From: Lichenihabitans sp033947565
Lineage (GTDB): Bacteria > Pseudomonadota > Alphaproteobacteria > Rhizobiales > Beijerinckiaceae
Reading direction: 5' to 3'
Length of the DNA: 64,000 bases
NCBI RefSeq assembly: GCF_033947565.1
Contig: NZ_JARPVX010000001.1
Span: forward strand, 155,360 to 219,359
Of the stretch, positions 34,417-43,348 are shown piece by piece. The notes beneath the pieces are model-generated. The model was not told where the DNA came from, did not search any database, and saw only the letters and a list, made by a program, of their open reading frames with translations. The first letter of the stretch is position 1, and each line of letters opens with the position of its first letter. The position numbers and the translations under genes were made by a program.

Positions 34417-36063
34417 ATGTCCGACACGCACTACGACGTCATCATCATCGGCTCCGGCCCGGGCGGCGGCTCCATGGCGCACCGGCTGGCGCCCACCGGC
34501 AAGCGCATCCTCATCCTCGAACGCGGCGACTACCTTCCACGTGAGCAGGCCAATTGGGATGCAAAAACCGTCTTCGTCGATGGCAAATATCAGACCAAGG
34601 AGGTCTGGTACGGCACAGACGGCAAGACGTTCCACCCCGGCCTGCATTATTATGTCGGCGGCAACTCCAAGGTTTATGGCGCGGCGCTGATCCGCTTGCG
34701 CGAACGTGACTTCGACGACGTTGAGCACAGCGAGGGGATCGCACCGGCGTGGCCGATCAAATACGCCGAACTCGAACCTTATTACGGACAGGCCGAGGCG
34801 CTCTTCCATGTGCATGGGCAATGGAAGGAAGACCCGAACGAACCGCCGCGCTCCGATGACTTCCCTTATCCGCCGGTGTCGCATGAGCCGATGGTGCAGA
34901 ACCTGAGCGAAGGCTTTGCCCGCCAGGGCCTGAACCCGTTCCACCTTCCACTCGGCATCATGCTGGACGAGCGCAACGGCAAGGCCACGCCGACCAGCAT
35001 CTGTATCCGCTGCAACGCTTTTGACGGCTTTCCGTGCCTGCTGAACGGCAAGGCGGATGCCCAGGTTGTATGCATCGATCCCACCGTCGCCCGGTTTTCC
35101 AATGTGACGCTGTTGACCGGTGCTTATGCGAAGCGGCTCGAGACCAACCCGGCCGGCACGGCCATCACCGGCGTGCAGGTGGTCCGGCATGGCGTCGATG
35201 AGCGCTACACCGCCGAGACCGTGGTGGTGGCCTGCGGCTCGCTGTCGTCGGCGCTGTTGTTCCTGCGTTCCGCGACCGACAAGCATCCGAATGGCCTCGC
35301 CAACCGGTCGGGCCAGGTCGGACGCAATTACATGCGGCATAATCAGTCGGTGCTGATGGCACTGCTGAAGAAGAAGAACACGACGGTGTTCCAGAAGACG
35401 CTGGGCGTTTCGGACTTCTATTTCGGGTCCGACGACTGGAAACATCCGCTCGGCCTCATCCAGATGTGCGCCACCACGCAAGGCCCGCAGATCAGCGGCG
35501 AGGAAGTGCCGGCGTGGATGACCAATTGGCTGCCCAACACCCCGTTCGACGTCATGGCCGACCATGCGCTCGACTTCTGGCTGTCGAGCGAGGACCTGCC
35601 CCGGCCGGAAAACCGCATCCTCTACGATGGTGAGCGCGTCGTGCTCGATCTGCATGAAAACAACATGGAGGCGCATCGCCGCCTGCGGGCCAAGCTGAAG
35701 GAGATCATGACCAAGGAGGGCGCAGCGCCCGTGCTGCTGGAACGCAAGCTGTATTTCGGCAAGGACATCCCGATCGGCGGCACCGCCCACCAGGCCGGGA
35801 CGCTGCGCTTCGGCACCGACCCCGAAACCTCCGTGCTCGACCTCAATTGCAAGGCGCACGAGATCGACAACCTTTATGTCACGGATGCGAGCTTCTTTCC
35901 CTCAATCGGTGCCGTGAATCCGACACTGACCATCGTGGCCAACGCGCTCAGGGTCGCCGACCACCTGAAGGCCCGCATGGGTGTGGCCGATAGCCCGCAG
36001 GCCCAACCGGCACGCGGCAACAGCTACGTGCTGGGCGATCTTCAGAGAACCGTCGCGGCCTAG
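34417..36063 (+). CDS. GMC-family FAD oxidoreductase
   Basis: 548 residues. The FAD motif is 'IIGSGPGGGSMAHRL' (10-24); the C-terminal GMC_oxred_C region has 'GGTAHQAGTLRFG' and 'VTDASFFPSIGAVNPTLTIV', with catalytic His and Asn. 'HYYVGGNSKVYGAA' is the GMC signature region. Substrate may be an alcohol, aldose or polyol. In-frame upstream ATGs exist (34321), but the typical N-terminus begins at MSDTHYDV, with CGAGG five bases before it. SMP-30 and VOC genes follow closely, suggesting oxidation then lactone hydrolysis. Confidence 0.85.
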   Translation: MSDTHYDVIIIGSGPGGGSMAHRLAPTGKRILILERGDYLPREQANWDAKTVFVDGKYQTKEVWYGTDGKTFHPGLHYYVGGNSKVYGAALIRLRERDFDDVEHSEGIAPAWPIKYAELEPYYGQAEALFHVHGQWKEDPNEPPRSDDFPYPPVSHEPMVQNLSEGFARQGLNPFHLPLGIMLDERNGKATPTSICIRCNAFDGFPCLLNGKADAQVVCIDPTVARFSNVTLLTGAYAKRLETNPAGTAITGVQVVRHGVDERYTAETVVVACGSLSSALLFLRSATDKHPNGLANRSGQVGRNYMRHNQSVLMALLKKKNTTVFQKTLGVSDFYFGSDDWKHPLGLIQMCATTQGPQISGEEVPAWMTNWLPNTPFDVMADHALDFWLSSEDLPRPENRILYDGERVVLDLHENNMEAHRRLRAKLKEIMTKEGAAPVLLERKLYFGKDIPIGGTAHQAGTLRFGTDPETSVLDLNCKAHEIDNLYVTDASFFPSIGAVNPTLTIVANALRVADHLKARMGVADSPQAQPARGNSYVLGDLQRTVAA

Positions 36064-36103
36064 GTCGGCCCGGCACGAAGCCGGCCGACGATTGGATGTG
36101 GTC

Positions 36104-37009
36104 ATGTCAAACGACTACGAAGTCTACGACGAGCGATTCAACGGTTACGTGTTGCCGAATGCGCCTCTGGTCTGCCTGGGCGACGGGTTCGGCTGGACCG
36201 AGGGGCCGGTCTGGTTCGCCGACCTGCAATGCCTGTTGTTCAGCGACGTGCCGAACAACCGGGTGATGCGCTGGACGTCTTCGGGCGGCGTCTCCGTGTT
36301 CCGGGAGCCGTCGCAATTCGAGAACGGCCATACGCGTGACCGCCAGGGCCGCCTCGTGTCCTGTTCGCATCGTGATCGCGGCATCACCCGGACCGAGCTC
36401 GACGGCACCGTGACGATGCTGGCCGACCGCTTCGACGGCAGGCGGCTGAACTCCCCCAACGATGTTGTGGTGAAGTCGGATGGTTCGATCTGGTTCAGCG
36501 ATCCGCCCTATGGCATCAACACGGACTACGAGGGCGGCAAGCAGATCCAGGAACGACCGGCCACCGTATACCGCCTCGATCCAGCCGGCCGCGAGCTCAG
36601 CATCGTGGCCGATGATCTCGTCGGACCGAATGGCTTGTGTTTCTCACCCGACGAGGCGGTGCTCTACGTGGTCGAGACGGGGCGGCAGTTCGACCCGAAG
36701 GCCACGCAATATATCCGGGCGTACGATGTCGAGGCGGGATCGCAACTGCGCAACGGGCGCGTTTTCCATAGCGTGAAGCCGGGCAATGCCGACGGCATCT
36801 GTTGCGACCAGGACGGCAATCTGTGGAGCAGCGCCGGGGATGGCGTGCACTGCATCGCGCCTGACGGCACGCTGCTGGGCAAGATCAAGCTGCCGTTCAC
36901 CGTGTCGAACCTGACGTTTGGTGGTCGCAACCGCAGCCAGCTGTTCATCTGCGCCTCGCACGCCCTGTTCACCATCTCCACCAACCAGCGGGGCGTCGTT
37001 TTTCCATGA
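36104..37009 (+). CDS. SMP-30/gluconolactonase-family protein
   Basis: 301 residues of the six-bladed SMP-30/LRE propeller. Metal and active-site stretches are 'GWTEGPVWF' (E in the first blade), 'RLNSPNDVVVKSDGSIWFSD' and 'GPNGLCFSPDE'. The family opens aldonolactones using a divalent metal. Behind a GMC oxidoreductase it would hydrolyse the lactone that enzyme makes. It overlaps the VOC gene by four bases (ATGA). Confidence 0.85.
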   Translation: MSNDYEVYDERFNGYVLPNAPLVCLGDGFGWTEGPVWFADLQCLLFSDVPNNRVMRWTSSGGVSVFREPSQFENGHTRDRQGRLVSCSHRDRGITRTELDGTVTMLADRFDGRRLNSPNDVVVKSDGSIWFSDPPYGINTDYEGGKQIQERPATVYRLDPAGRELSIVADDLVGPNGLCFSPDEAVLYVVETGRQFDPKATQYIRAYDVEAGSQLRNGRVFHSVKPGNADGICCDQDGNLWSSAGDGVHCIAPDGTLLGKIKLPFTVSNLTFGGRNRSQLFICASHALFTISTNQRGVVFP

Positions 37010-37929
37010 CGACCGGCACAACAGGCAGCAGCCACATCGAGACCGTCACACGGACAGTGCCGGACCTGGCCGTTGCGCATCAGTTTTACGCGGCCGCCTG
37101 GGGGTGCGTCAGCGAAGGCGAGCCGGTGGCGCTGTCGTCCGGCGAGCTCGATCTGCTCGACGCCACCGAGGCACGGGGCTGGCGCCAGACCCTGCGGCTG
37201 GGCCGGCAATCCATCACACTGCTGAACTTCCTGCCGCAAGGCCGGCCCTATCCCACAGGCAGCCGGTCGAGCGACCTTTGGTTTCAGCACTGCGCCGTGG
37301 TGGTGTCCGACATGGCCAGCGCCTACACCCGCGTCATGCAGGCCGGGGCGCAGCCCATCTCCGAACACGGACCGCAGCGCCTGCCTGCCAACACAGGGGG
37401 CGTCGCGGCCTTTAAGTTCCGCGATCCGACCGGCCATCCGCTCGAACTGCTGTTCTTCCCAACCGGCATCGGTGATCCGTCGTGGCACACGGCGGCGCCG
37501 CCGGTGTTCCAGGGGGTCGACCATACCGCCATCGCGGTCTCGGACGCCGACACCAGTGCCGCGTTCTACGCCGATGTACTCGCCTTCACGGTCACGGCAT
37601 GCACCCGCAACGCGGGCATCGAACAAAGCAAGCTCGACGCAGTCCCGAACGACGCGGTCGACGTCGTGGCGCTACAGCCCGGCGCGTCGCCCCCGCACCT
37701 CGAACTCCTCGGCTATCGCACCGGCAGCCGTCGCGCAGCGCCCGCGGCGTCCGGCATCGATGCTGTCGCGTCGCGCACCATTCTGGTCGGCGACATGGCG
37801 CGGATCAGGGCCAGGCTGAGCGCGCGTGGTCACGCGATGCGTCAGGGCGTTTGGGATGGATCTTCGGCCTTGTCGTTCCAGGATCCGGACGGCCATCGCT
37901 GGATCTGCAAGGCAGCCGTCCGCGACTGA
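37006..37929 (+). CDS. Two-domain VOC (glyoxalase-fold) protein
   Basis: 307 residues with two VOC modules: residues about 10-145 ('HIETVTRTVPDLAVAHQFYA' to 'FRDPTGHPLELLFF') and 165-303 ('GVDHTAIAVSDADTSAAFYA' to 'FQDPDGHRWICKA'). Histidines and a Glu at the usual metal positions are present (H11, E143 and H168). The fold covers dioxygenases, glyoxalases and epimerases; the reaction is unknown. It is translationally coupled to the SMP-30 gene and converges on sdaA. Confidence 0.8.
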   Translation: MTTGTTGSSHIETVTRTVPDLAVAHQFYAAAWGCVSEGEPVALSSGELDLLDATEARGWRQTLRLGRQSITLLNFLPQGRPYPTGSRSSDLWFQHCAVVVSDMASAYTRVMQAGAQPISEHGPQRLPANTGGVAAFKFRDPTGHPLELLFFPTGIGDPSWHTAAPPVFQGVDHTAIAVSDADTSAAFYADVLAFTVTACTRNAGIEQSKLDAVPNDAVDVVALQPGASPPHLELLGYRTGSRRAAPAASGIDAVASRTILVGDMARIRARLSARGHAMRQGVWDGSSALSFQDPDGHRWICKAAVRD

Positions 37930-37961
37930 GGTGGCGACCCTGGGGCGTCGTCGCGGCCGGC

Positions 37962-39356
37962 TCAGCATTCCGGCAGGTTGACCGCCAACCCGCCGAGGCT
38001 GGTTTCCTTGTACTTATGGCTCATTTCGACGCCCGTCTGCCGCATGGCCTCGATGCAATTGTCGAGCGGCATGAAATGCGACCCGTCTCCGCGCAGCGCC
38101 AGGGAGGCGGCCGCCACCGCCTTGGTGGCGCCGATGCCGTTGCGCTCGATGCAGGGGACCTGCACCAGGCCGCCCACGGGATCGCAGGTCATGCCGAGAT
38201 GATGCTCGAGCGCGATTTCTGCGGCATTCTCGACCTGCTCGGGCGTGCCGTCCAGCACGGCGCAGAGGCCCGCCGCCGCCATGGCGGCGGCTGAGCCGAC
38301 CTCCCCCTGGCAACCGGCCTCGGCCCCCGAAATCGAGGCGTTGTGCTTGATCAGCCCGCCGATCGCCGCCGCGGTGAGCAGGAATTCCGGCACACGGTCG
38401 CGCCGGCCGCCGATGCAATGGTCGAGATAATAGCGGATCACCGCCGGAACGACGCCGGCGGCGCCATTGGTCGGCGCCGTCACGACCCGGCCACCGGCGG
38501 CATTCTCCTCGTTGACCGCCATGGCGTAAACGTTCAGCCAATCCGATACGACATGCGGCTGGCTGCGGTTCGAGCCGCGTTCGCGGTCGAGCTGTTGTCG
38601 GATCTGCCTGGCGCGACGCCGCACCCCTAGACCGCCCGGCAAGGTGCCTTCGTGCGACAAGCCACGATCGATGCAGCCGTCCATGGTCGACCAGATGCGG
38701 TCGAGGCCCGCCTGCACTTCGACGTCGGGCCGGGCGGCCGCGTCGTTGACTCGCTTCATGCCGGCGATCGTCAGGCCGCTCGCCCGCGCCATGCGGAGCA
38801 TCTCGGCCGCGGTCGCGAAGGGATAAGGCCAAGGAGGCGGGGCCGGCTGTCCGCCGAGGATCGTCTCGCTCCGCTGATCCCGTTCGGCGGCCGTCACGAC
38901 GAAACCGCCACCGATCGAATAATAGGTCTCGGACACCAGGATGGCCCCTGCGGCGCCGGTAGCATGGAACATCAGCCCGTTGGCATGGCCAATCAACGGC
39001 GGCCCGAAATCGAAAACGATATCGGAGGCGGGGTCGAAGGCGATGTCGGGCAGGTCCGCGGGGGTCAGCCGCCGGCTCGCCTGCAGGGCTGCCAAAGCAT
39101 GCTCGGCCTTGTCGATGTCGAGGTCGGCCGGGCGAAAGCCCAACAGGCCCAGTGCCACGGCCCGGTCGGTCGCGTGGCCCCGGCCCGTAAAGGCGAGCGA
39201 GCCGTGCAGCGTCACCCATAGCCGGCGCACATCGTGGCGCACCTCCGAGGCTCGGAGCCGATCGAGGAAGTCCGCCGCCGCCGTCATCGGTCCCATTGTG
39301 TGGGACGACGACGGGCCGATACCGAGCTTGAACACATCGAAGACGCTGAGAAACAT
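37962..39356 (-). CDS. sdaA: L-serine ammonia-lyase, iron-sulfur type
   Basis: 464 residues, one chain with beta and alpha domains in order. The beta domain begins 'MFLSVFDVFKLGIGPSSSHT'; the alpha domain carries the three [4Fe-4S] cysteines in 'EAGCQGEVGS', 'MTCDPVGG' and 'VPCIERNGIG'. The C-terminus 'YKETSLGGLAVN' is the family signature. It deaminates serine to pyruvate. It stands alone, convergent with the GMC/SMP-30/VOC set. Confidence 0.95.
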   Translation of the reverse strand: MFLSVFDVFKLGIGPSSSHTMGPMTAAADFLDRLRASEVRHDVRRLWVTLHGSLAFTGRGHATDRAVALGLLGFRPADLDIDKAEHALAALQASRRLTPADLPDIAFDPASDIVFDFGPPLIGHANGLMFHATGAAGAILVSETYYSIGGGFVVTAAERDQRSETILGGQPAPPPWPYPFATAAEMLRMARASGLTIAGMKRVNDAAARPDVEVQAGLDRIWSTMDGCIDRGLSHEGTLPGGLGVRRRARQIRQQLDRERGSNRSQPHVVSDWLNVYAMAVNEENAAGGRVVTAPTNGAAGVVPAVIRYYLDHCIGGRRDRVPEFLLTAAAIGGLIKHNASISGAEAGCQGEVGSAAAMAAAGLCAVLDGTPEQVENAAEIALEHHLGMTCDPVGGLVQVPCIERNGIGATKAVAAASLALRGDGSHFMPLDNCIEAMRQTGVEMSHKYKETSLGGLAVNLPEC

Positions 39357-39495
39357 CGCGAGGCGCCCTGGACCATGGGACCCCTACCCTACGCCTGCGC
39401 ATGATCGGCCGCGGACCGGGAAGCGTCGGCAAAGCTCCTGAACGCGACGTTAGGAGCATGGGCGCGACCTTAGCGGAGTCGGCAAGGGAGCGCGG

Positions 39496-41307
39496 TCACG
39501 CCCCGAGGGCGCGTGCTTCCTGCAAGGCCACCAGTTCGGGGGCCGCATGCACGTCGTCCTGCGTGATGAAAAGGCCGAGGCGCTGCGACGCGCGCCCCAG
39601 ATCCTGCCGGCTCGACAGGACGGTGAGCCACGGACTGATGCAGAGCCCCAGGGCGGTCGGCGCCATCCAAAGCGCGTACCAGCCGCCACCGACCGCAACG
39701 GCGCCGCAAAGCAGCAGGCCGAACCCGATCTGCAGGCCATGGTGCCGGGCCGCCTCCAACACCGTGATCTGCCGGTCCGAACGGACCTGACGTCCCCACC
39801 CGGCGTTGCGGCCCGCCAGGATGGCCAGAACCGACCCGGCGGTGGTGATCGACAGCACGGGGTTGAGCAGCAGGGCGAAGATCTGCTCGACCGCAGCCCC
39901 GATCAGCAGCCGTCGCGCTCCGCCGAAACCCAGTCGGACACTCCGCCGCGCCAGCGCGCAGACCACGTTGAGCAGGCGCGGCAGGATCGTCAGCACGAGG
40001 GTGAGGCTCAGCAGCGCGGTTGCGGCCGCACCGCCTTCCGTCAGCCCATAGGCCAACAGACCGTAGCCTTCCGGGGCGGGCACCAGCAGCACCCGCAGGG
40101 CACCGCCGAGCACGAAAGCCCACCAGACCGGCACCACGAGATAGCCGCCGATGCCGAGACCGAGGTGGGCGCGGCTGGCTGGCTTCAGGCCCGGCCAGGG
40201 CAGCACGCGCATGTGCTGCAGATTGCCCTGGCACCAACGCCGCTCTCGACCCAGCAGGTCGAGCGTGTTGGTCGGCATCTCCTCCCAGGTCCCCTCGAAG
40301 TCCGGCAGGAGGTGCACCTCCCAGCCGGCCCGGGCCAGCATCGCGCCTTCGACGATGTCGTGACACAGGATTTCGCCCCCAAGCGGCGGCTGGCCGGGCA
40401 GCACGGGAAGCCGGCAATGGGCGCGGAACGGGGCCACCCGGAAAATGGCGTTGTGGCCCCAATAAGAGCCCTCAGGCCCTTGCCAGAAGTGCAGGCCCCG
40501 CAACGCCAGGGGTGCGTAGAGCCGCACCGCGAATTGCTGGATGCGGGCAAACAAGGTGCCGCGCCCGGCCGCATAGCTCACGGTCTGCAGCAGCCCGACC
40601 CGTGGGCTTTCCTCCATGGTGCGGATCAGGCGCCGGATGGCGCTGCCGCTCATCAGGCTGTCGGCGTCGAGCACGATGGCGAAATCGAACCCCGTTCCCT
40701 GTCGATCGAGGAAATCCGCGATGTTGCCAGCCTTGCGGCCGGCATTCGAGACGCGGCGCCGATAGGCGAAGCCGATACCGGGAAAGTCGGCCCGCACCGC
40801 CGCCGTGGCGGCCTCCTCGGCGGCCGCGACTGCGAGGTCGCGCGTATCGCTCAGCACGTGGAGTTCGATGTCGTCGCAGGTCCCGAGCCGGGCCAGCGAT
40901 TGCAGCATCACCCGAACGCCGAGGAACACCGCTGCGACGTCCTCCTCGTAGATCGGCACCAGGAGCGCGGTGCGGCTACGCCCGGTGGCGACCGGCTCGA
41001 CCGCGTCGGCCGTATTCTCGATGGGCGATCGCCCAGCTGGGCCGCGCAGCCATTGCACGAACCCCAGCACGAGTTGCCAGACGATGAAACATTCCCAGCC
41101 CATGGCGAGGCTGAAGGGCACCAGCAAGGCCCAGTCGACCCACCCATGCGGCCGGGCCGCCAGCACCGCGCCGCCAAGGCCCAGCACGGTGGCCGCGAGG
41201 CCGAGGCTGGGCAGTACGAGAGCGAGCCGTCGCAGGTTCAGCCGCCGCAATTCGGGCAAGGAAAGCGGCGCTGGACGGGTGTCGAGAGTCGAACCGATGG
41301 GGGTCAT
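39496..41307 (-). CDS. opgH: Glucans biosynthesis glucosyltransferase OpgH/MdoH
   Basis: 603 residues with membrane segments at both ends and a central GT2 domain. Catalytic motifs are 'VLDADSLMSG' (DxD), 'DFEGTWEEMPTN' and 'RERRWCQGNLQH' (QxxRW-like). It polymerises glucose from UDP-glucose into periplasmic osmoregulated glucans. The usual partner opgG is not adjacent. The E. coli enzyme is longer (about 850 residues), mainly at the N-terminus. The sulfotransferase gene diverges from it 104 bases away. Confidence 0.85.
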   Translation of the reverse strand: MTPIGSTLDTRPAPLSLPELRRLNLRRLALVLPSLGLAATVLGLGGAVLAARPHGWVDWALLVPFSLAMGWECFIVWQLVLGFVQWLRGPAGRSPIENTADAVEPVATGRSRTALLVPIYEEDVAAVFLGVRVMLQSLARLGTCDDIELHVLSDTRDLAVAAAEEAATAAVRADFPGIGFAYRRRVSNAGRKAGNIADFLDRQGTGFDFAIVLDADSLMSGSAIRRLIRTMEESPRVGLLQTVSYAAGRGTLFARIQQFAVRLYAPLALRGLHFWQGPEGSYWGHNAIFRVAPFRAHCRLPVLPGQPPLGGEILCHDIVEGAMLARAGWEVHLLPDFEGTWEEMPTNTLDLLGRERRWCQGNLQHMRVLPWPGLKPASRAHLGLGIGGYLVVPVWWAFVLGGALRVLLVPAPEGYGLLAYGLTEGGAAATALLSLTLVLTILPRLLNVVCALARRSVRLGFGGARRLLIGAAVEQIFALLLNPVLSITTAGSVLAILAGRNAGWGRQVRSDRQITVLEAARHHGLQIGFGLLLCGAVAVGGGWYALWMAPTALGLCISPWLTVLSSRQDLGRASQRLGLFITQDDVHAAPELVALQEARALGA

Positions 41308-41411
41308 GGACCGTTGTACCAAGCCCCGAGCCAAAGCCCCCGTGCGACAGGTGTTCGCATGCTGACCCAAACGCATGGCGGAGCGATGCCGCCCGATGGC
41401 AGAACGGCCTC

Positions 41412-42446
41412 ATGGCAGAGGATGCGAGCCGACCGGCAAGCCGCAAGGCGACGAGCCGTCTCATCTACGGGACGCGCGACGGGCTGCGGCATGGGCGTGT
41501 CAGAACAGCCCTGGAGAATGCCGCTGCCTGCGGCATCGATCGGAGTCTCGGCGGCCTTGGTGTGGCGCGCCCCGTCGTGCTGGTCAGCGGGTTCTGGCGC
41601 AGCGGCACCACGTGGTTGCAGGAAAGCCTGGCCGAGGCGCTGCAGGCCAAGACGGTGTTCGAGCCGTTGTCGCCGATGGAGCCGCGCCGTCGCGGCGCGA
41701 TGCTCGCCATCCATCCCAACGACAGCGAAGACGTCCGGCAGGCCACGATTCCCGGTCCCGTGCCGCAAGGGGATGCCTTCTGGACCTATCTCGACCGCAC
41801 CGCGACGGGCCGCATCGCCACCAGCTACCTGATGAGTTGCCGGCGCGACGTGGCCGAGTCGATGCGCCCTGTGGTCGTGTTGAAGGACGTGCGGCTGCAA
41901 GCCAACCTCGGTGGCTACCGTGAGCGATGCCGCACGCCCGTGGTGCATATCCGGCGCCATCCAGGTGCGGTCGTGTCCAGCCTGATGACGGCCGATTGGC
42001 ATTGGAGCTTCGCCCGGGCGCCGCTGGCGGTGGTGTTGCCGCGGCTCGGGACCGCTTTGCCTGCGGAGCAGCACGAGGCGGCCCTTCGGTTCGACACCGA
42101 CGCCCTGTCCCGAATCGTGACCTTTTGGGCCGTGACGGAGCGCATCGCAGCCGCCGCCCTGGCCGCACAGTCCTGGGGGGCGGTCATCCGCTACGAGGAC
42201 TTTGCGTCCGACCCGGCCGCGACCTTGGCGGGCCTATGCGGCCGGCTCGGGCTCGTGCCGAGGCGGACAGTCGATTTCTCCCGCCCGTCCGCGACCGTGC
42301 ACCCGGATGTCTTCGCGGCCCAGGCCATGCCGCCGCGCGACCGTTGGCGGGGCGTGCTATCCGAAGCCGAGGCCGACCGTGTTCTGACGATCGCCAACAC
42401 GCTTTACCCCGAATGGCGCCAAGCCGGCGCCGACGACGCACCCTGA
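41412..42446 (+). CDS. Sulfotransferase-family protein
   Basis: 344 residues. The 5'-PAPS phosphosulfate loop is 'GFWRSGTTWLQE' (60-71), and the 3'-phosphate-binding region is 'VVHIRRHPGAVVSSLM' (R and S). The 'IRYEDFASDPAATL' segment is also usual. It would transfer sulfate from PAPS to a hydroxyl or amine of a glycan, lipid or small molecule. The two candidate acceptors by position are the product of the YcaO-centred cluster and the OpgH glucan. The metallo-beta-lactamase-fold gene follows 18 bases later. Confidence 0.82.
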   Translation: MAEDASRPASRKATSRLIYGTRDGLRHGRVRTALENAAACGIDRSLGGLGVARPVVLVSGFWRSGTTWLQESLAEALQAKTVFEPLSPMEPRRRGAMLAIHPNDSEDVRQATIPGPVPQGDAFWTYLDRTATGRIATSYLMSCRRDVAESMRPVVVLKDVRLQANLGGYRERCRTPVVHIRRHPGAVVSSLMTADWHWSFARAPLAVVLPRLGTALPAEQHEAALRFDTDALSRIVTFWAVTERIAAAALAAQSWGAVIRYEDFASDPAATLAGLCGRLGLVPRRTVDFSRPSATVHPDVFAAQAMPPRDRWRGVLSEAEADRVLTIANTLYPEWRQAGADDAP

Positions 42447-42464
42447 GCTTAAGGCGACATCACC

Positions 42465-43328
42465 ATGAGTCCCGGATACCTGCCGTTCAAGGACGCGCTC
42501 GACCTGCCGGCCTTCTTTTGCGAGAATTGCGGCTTCTGGCAGCGGCACTTCACCCGGCCCGACTCCTGCCCGCTCTGCATCGATTCGCGTCACGTGATGC
42601 CGCAGCGCGGCTGGCACTTCCACACCGTGGAGGAAGCCCGGGACCGCTATCCGTGCCATTGGGCCGAGGTGGAACCCGGCGTGTGGCGCTTCTTCAACGA
42701 TCCCATCGATGGCATCGGCTCCTCGGGCTACCTGATCCAGACGGCGGCCGGAAACCTCGCCTTCGAGGGGTGCGGCGTCTACAGCGAGGACGCGTTGGCT
42801 TTAATCGCGACGCTCGGCGGCGTGCAGGTGCTGGCCGCCTCGCATCCGCATTCCTATGGTGCCATCTGGCAACTGCAGGATCGCTTCGATCCCGAGCTGG
42901 CGCTGCACCCCGGCGACCTGTCCTGGTCGGGGGCGCTCTGCGTCAGCTGGCCGTTCGACGACGTGCTGGAACCCCTGCCCGGCCTCAGCCTGCACCTGAC
43001 GGCCGGGCATTTCGACGGCCATACGGTGTTGTACGATCGCGGGCGACACATCCTGTTCTGCGGCGATTGCCTGAAATTCGAGCTCGATCCGGCCGACGCG
43101 CGCCGAGCCACCACGATCTCGGCCCACAAGGCCTTTGTACGCGGCATCCCGCTGACCCCCGCCGAGCTCCGCCGCTATCGCGATGTCTTTGCGGCGCTCG
43201 ACTTCACCCAGACCTGGACGCCCTTCGAACAGGCCGCCAATAGTGGACGGCGGGAAGCATTGACCTTGATCGACACCATGATGGCCACCCGGCCGCATGC
43301 CTATCCGGTGCCGCTCGAGACGCTCTGA
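42465..43328 (+). CDS. MBL-fold protein with N-terminal zinc ribbon
   Basis: 287 residues. The N-terminus carries a rubredoxin/zinc-ribbon-like pair 'CENCGFWQ' and 'CPLCIDS' (about 19-39). The rest resembles a metallo-beta-lactamase fold, with 'GNLAFEGCG', 'LTAGHFDGHTVLYDRGRHIL' and 'FCGDCLKFE'. The canonical HxHxDH is replaced by 'SHPHSYGAIW', so the metal centre is degenerate or altered. Function is unknown. It follows the sulfotransferase and converges on the YcaO-containing operon, ending 20 bases from its last gene. Confidence 0.7.
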   Translation: MSPGYLPFKDALDLPAFFCENCGFWQRHFTRPDSCPLCIDSRHVMPQRGWHFHTVEEARDRYPCHWAEVEPGVWRFFNDPIDGIGSSGYLIQTAAGNLAFEGCGVYSEDALALIATLGGVQVLAASHPHSYGAIWQLQDRFDPELALHPGDLSWSGALCVSWPFDDVLEPLPGLSLHLTAGHFDGHTVLYDRGRHILFCGDCLKFELDPADARRATTISAHKAFVRGIPLTPAELRRYRDVFAALDFTQTWTPFEQAANSGRREALTLIDTMMATRPHAYPVPLETL

Positions 43329-43348
43329 CGGCGCTGCGGCGGCTCAGC

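Noticed and set aside
39547..41832. 761-codon plus-strand frame opposite opgH
   Set aside because: Antisense shadow of a recognised glucosyltransferase; no domain or membrane pattern of its own.
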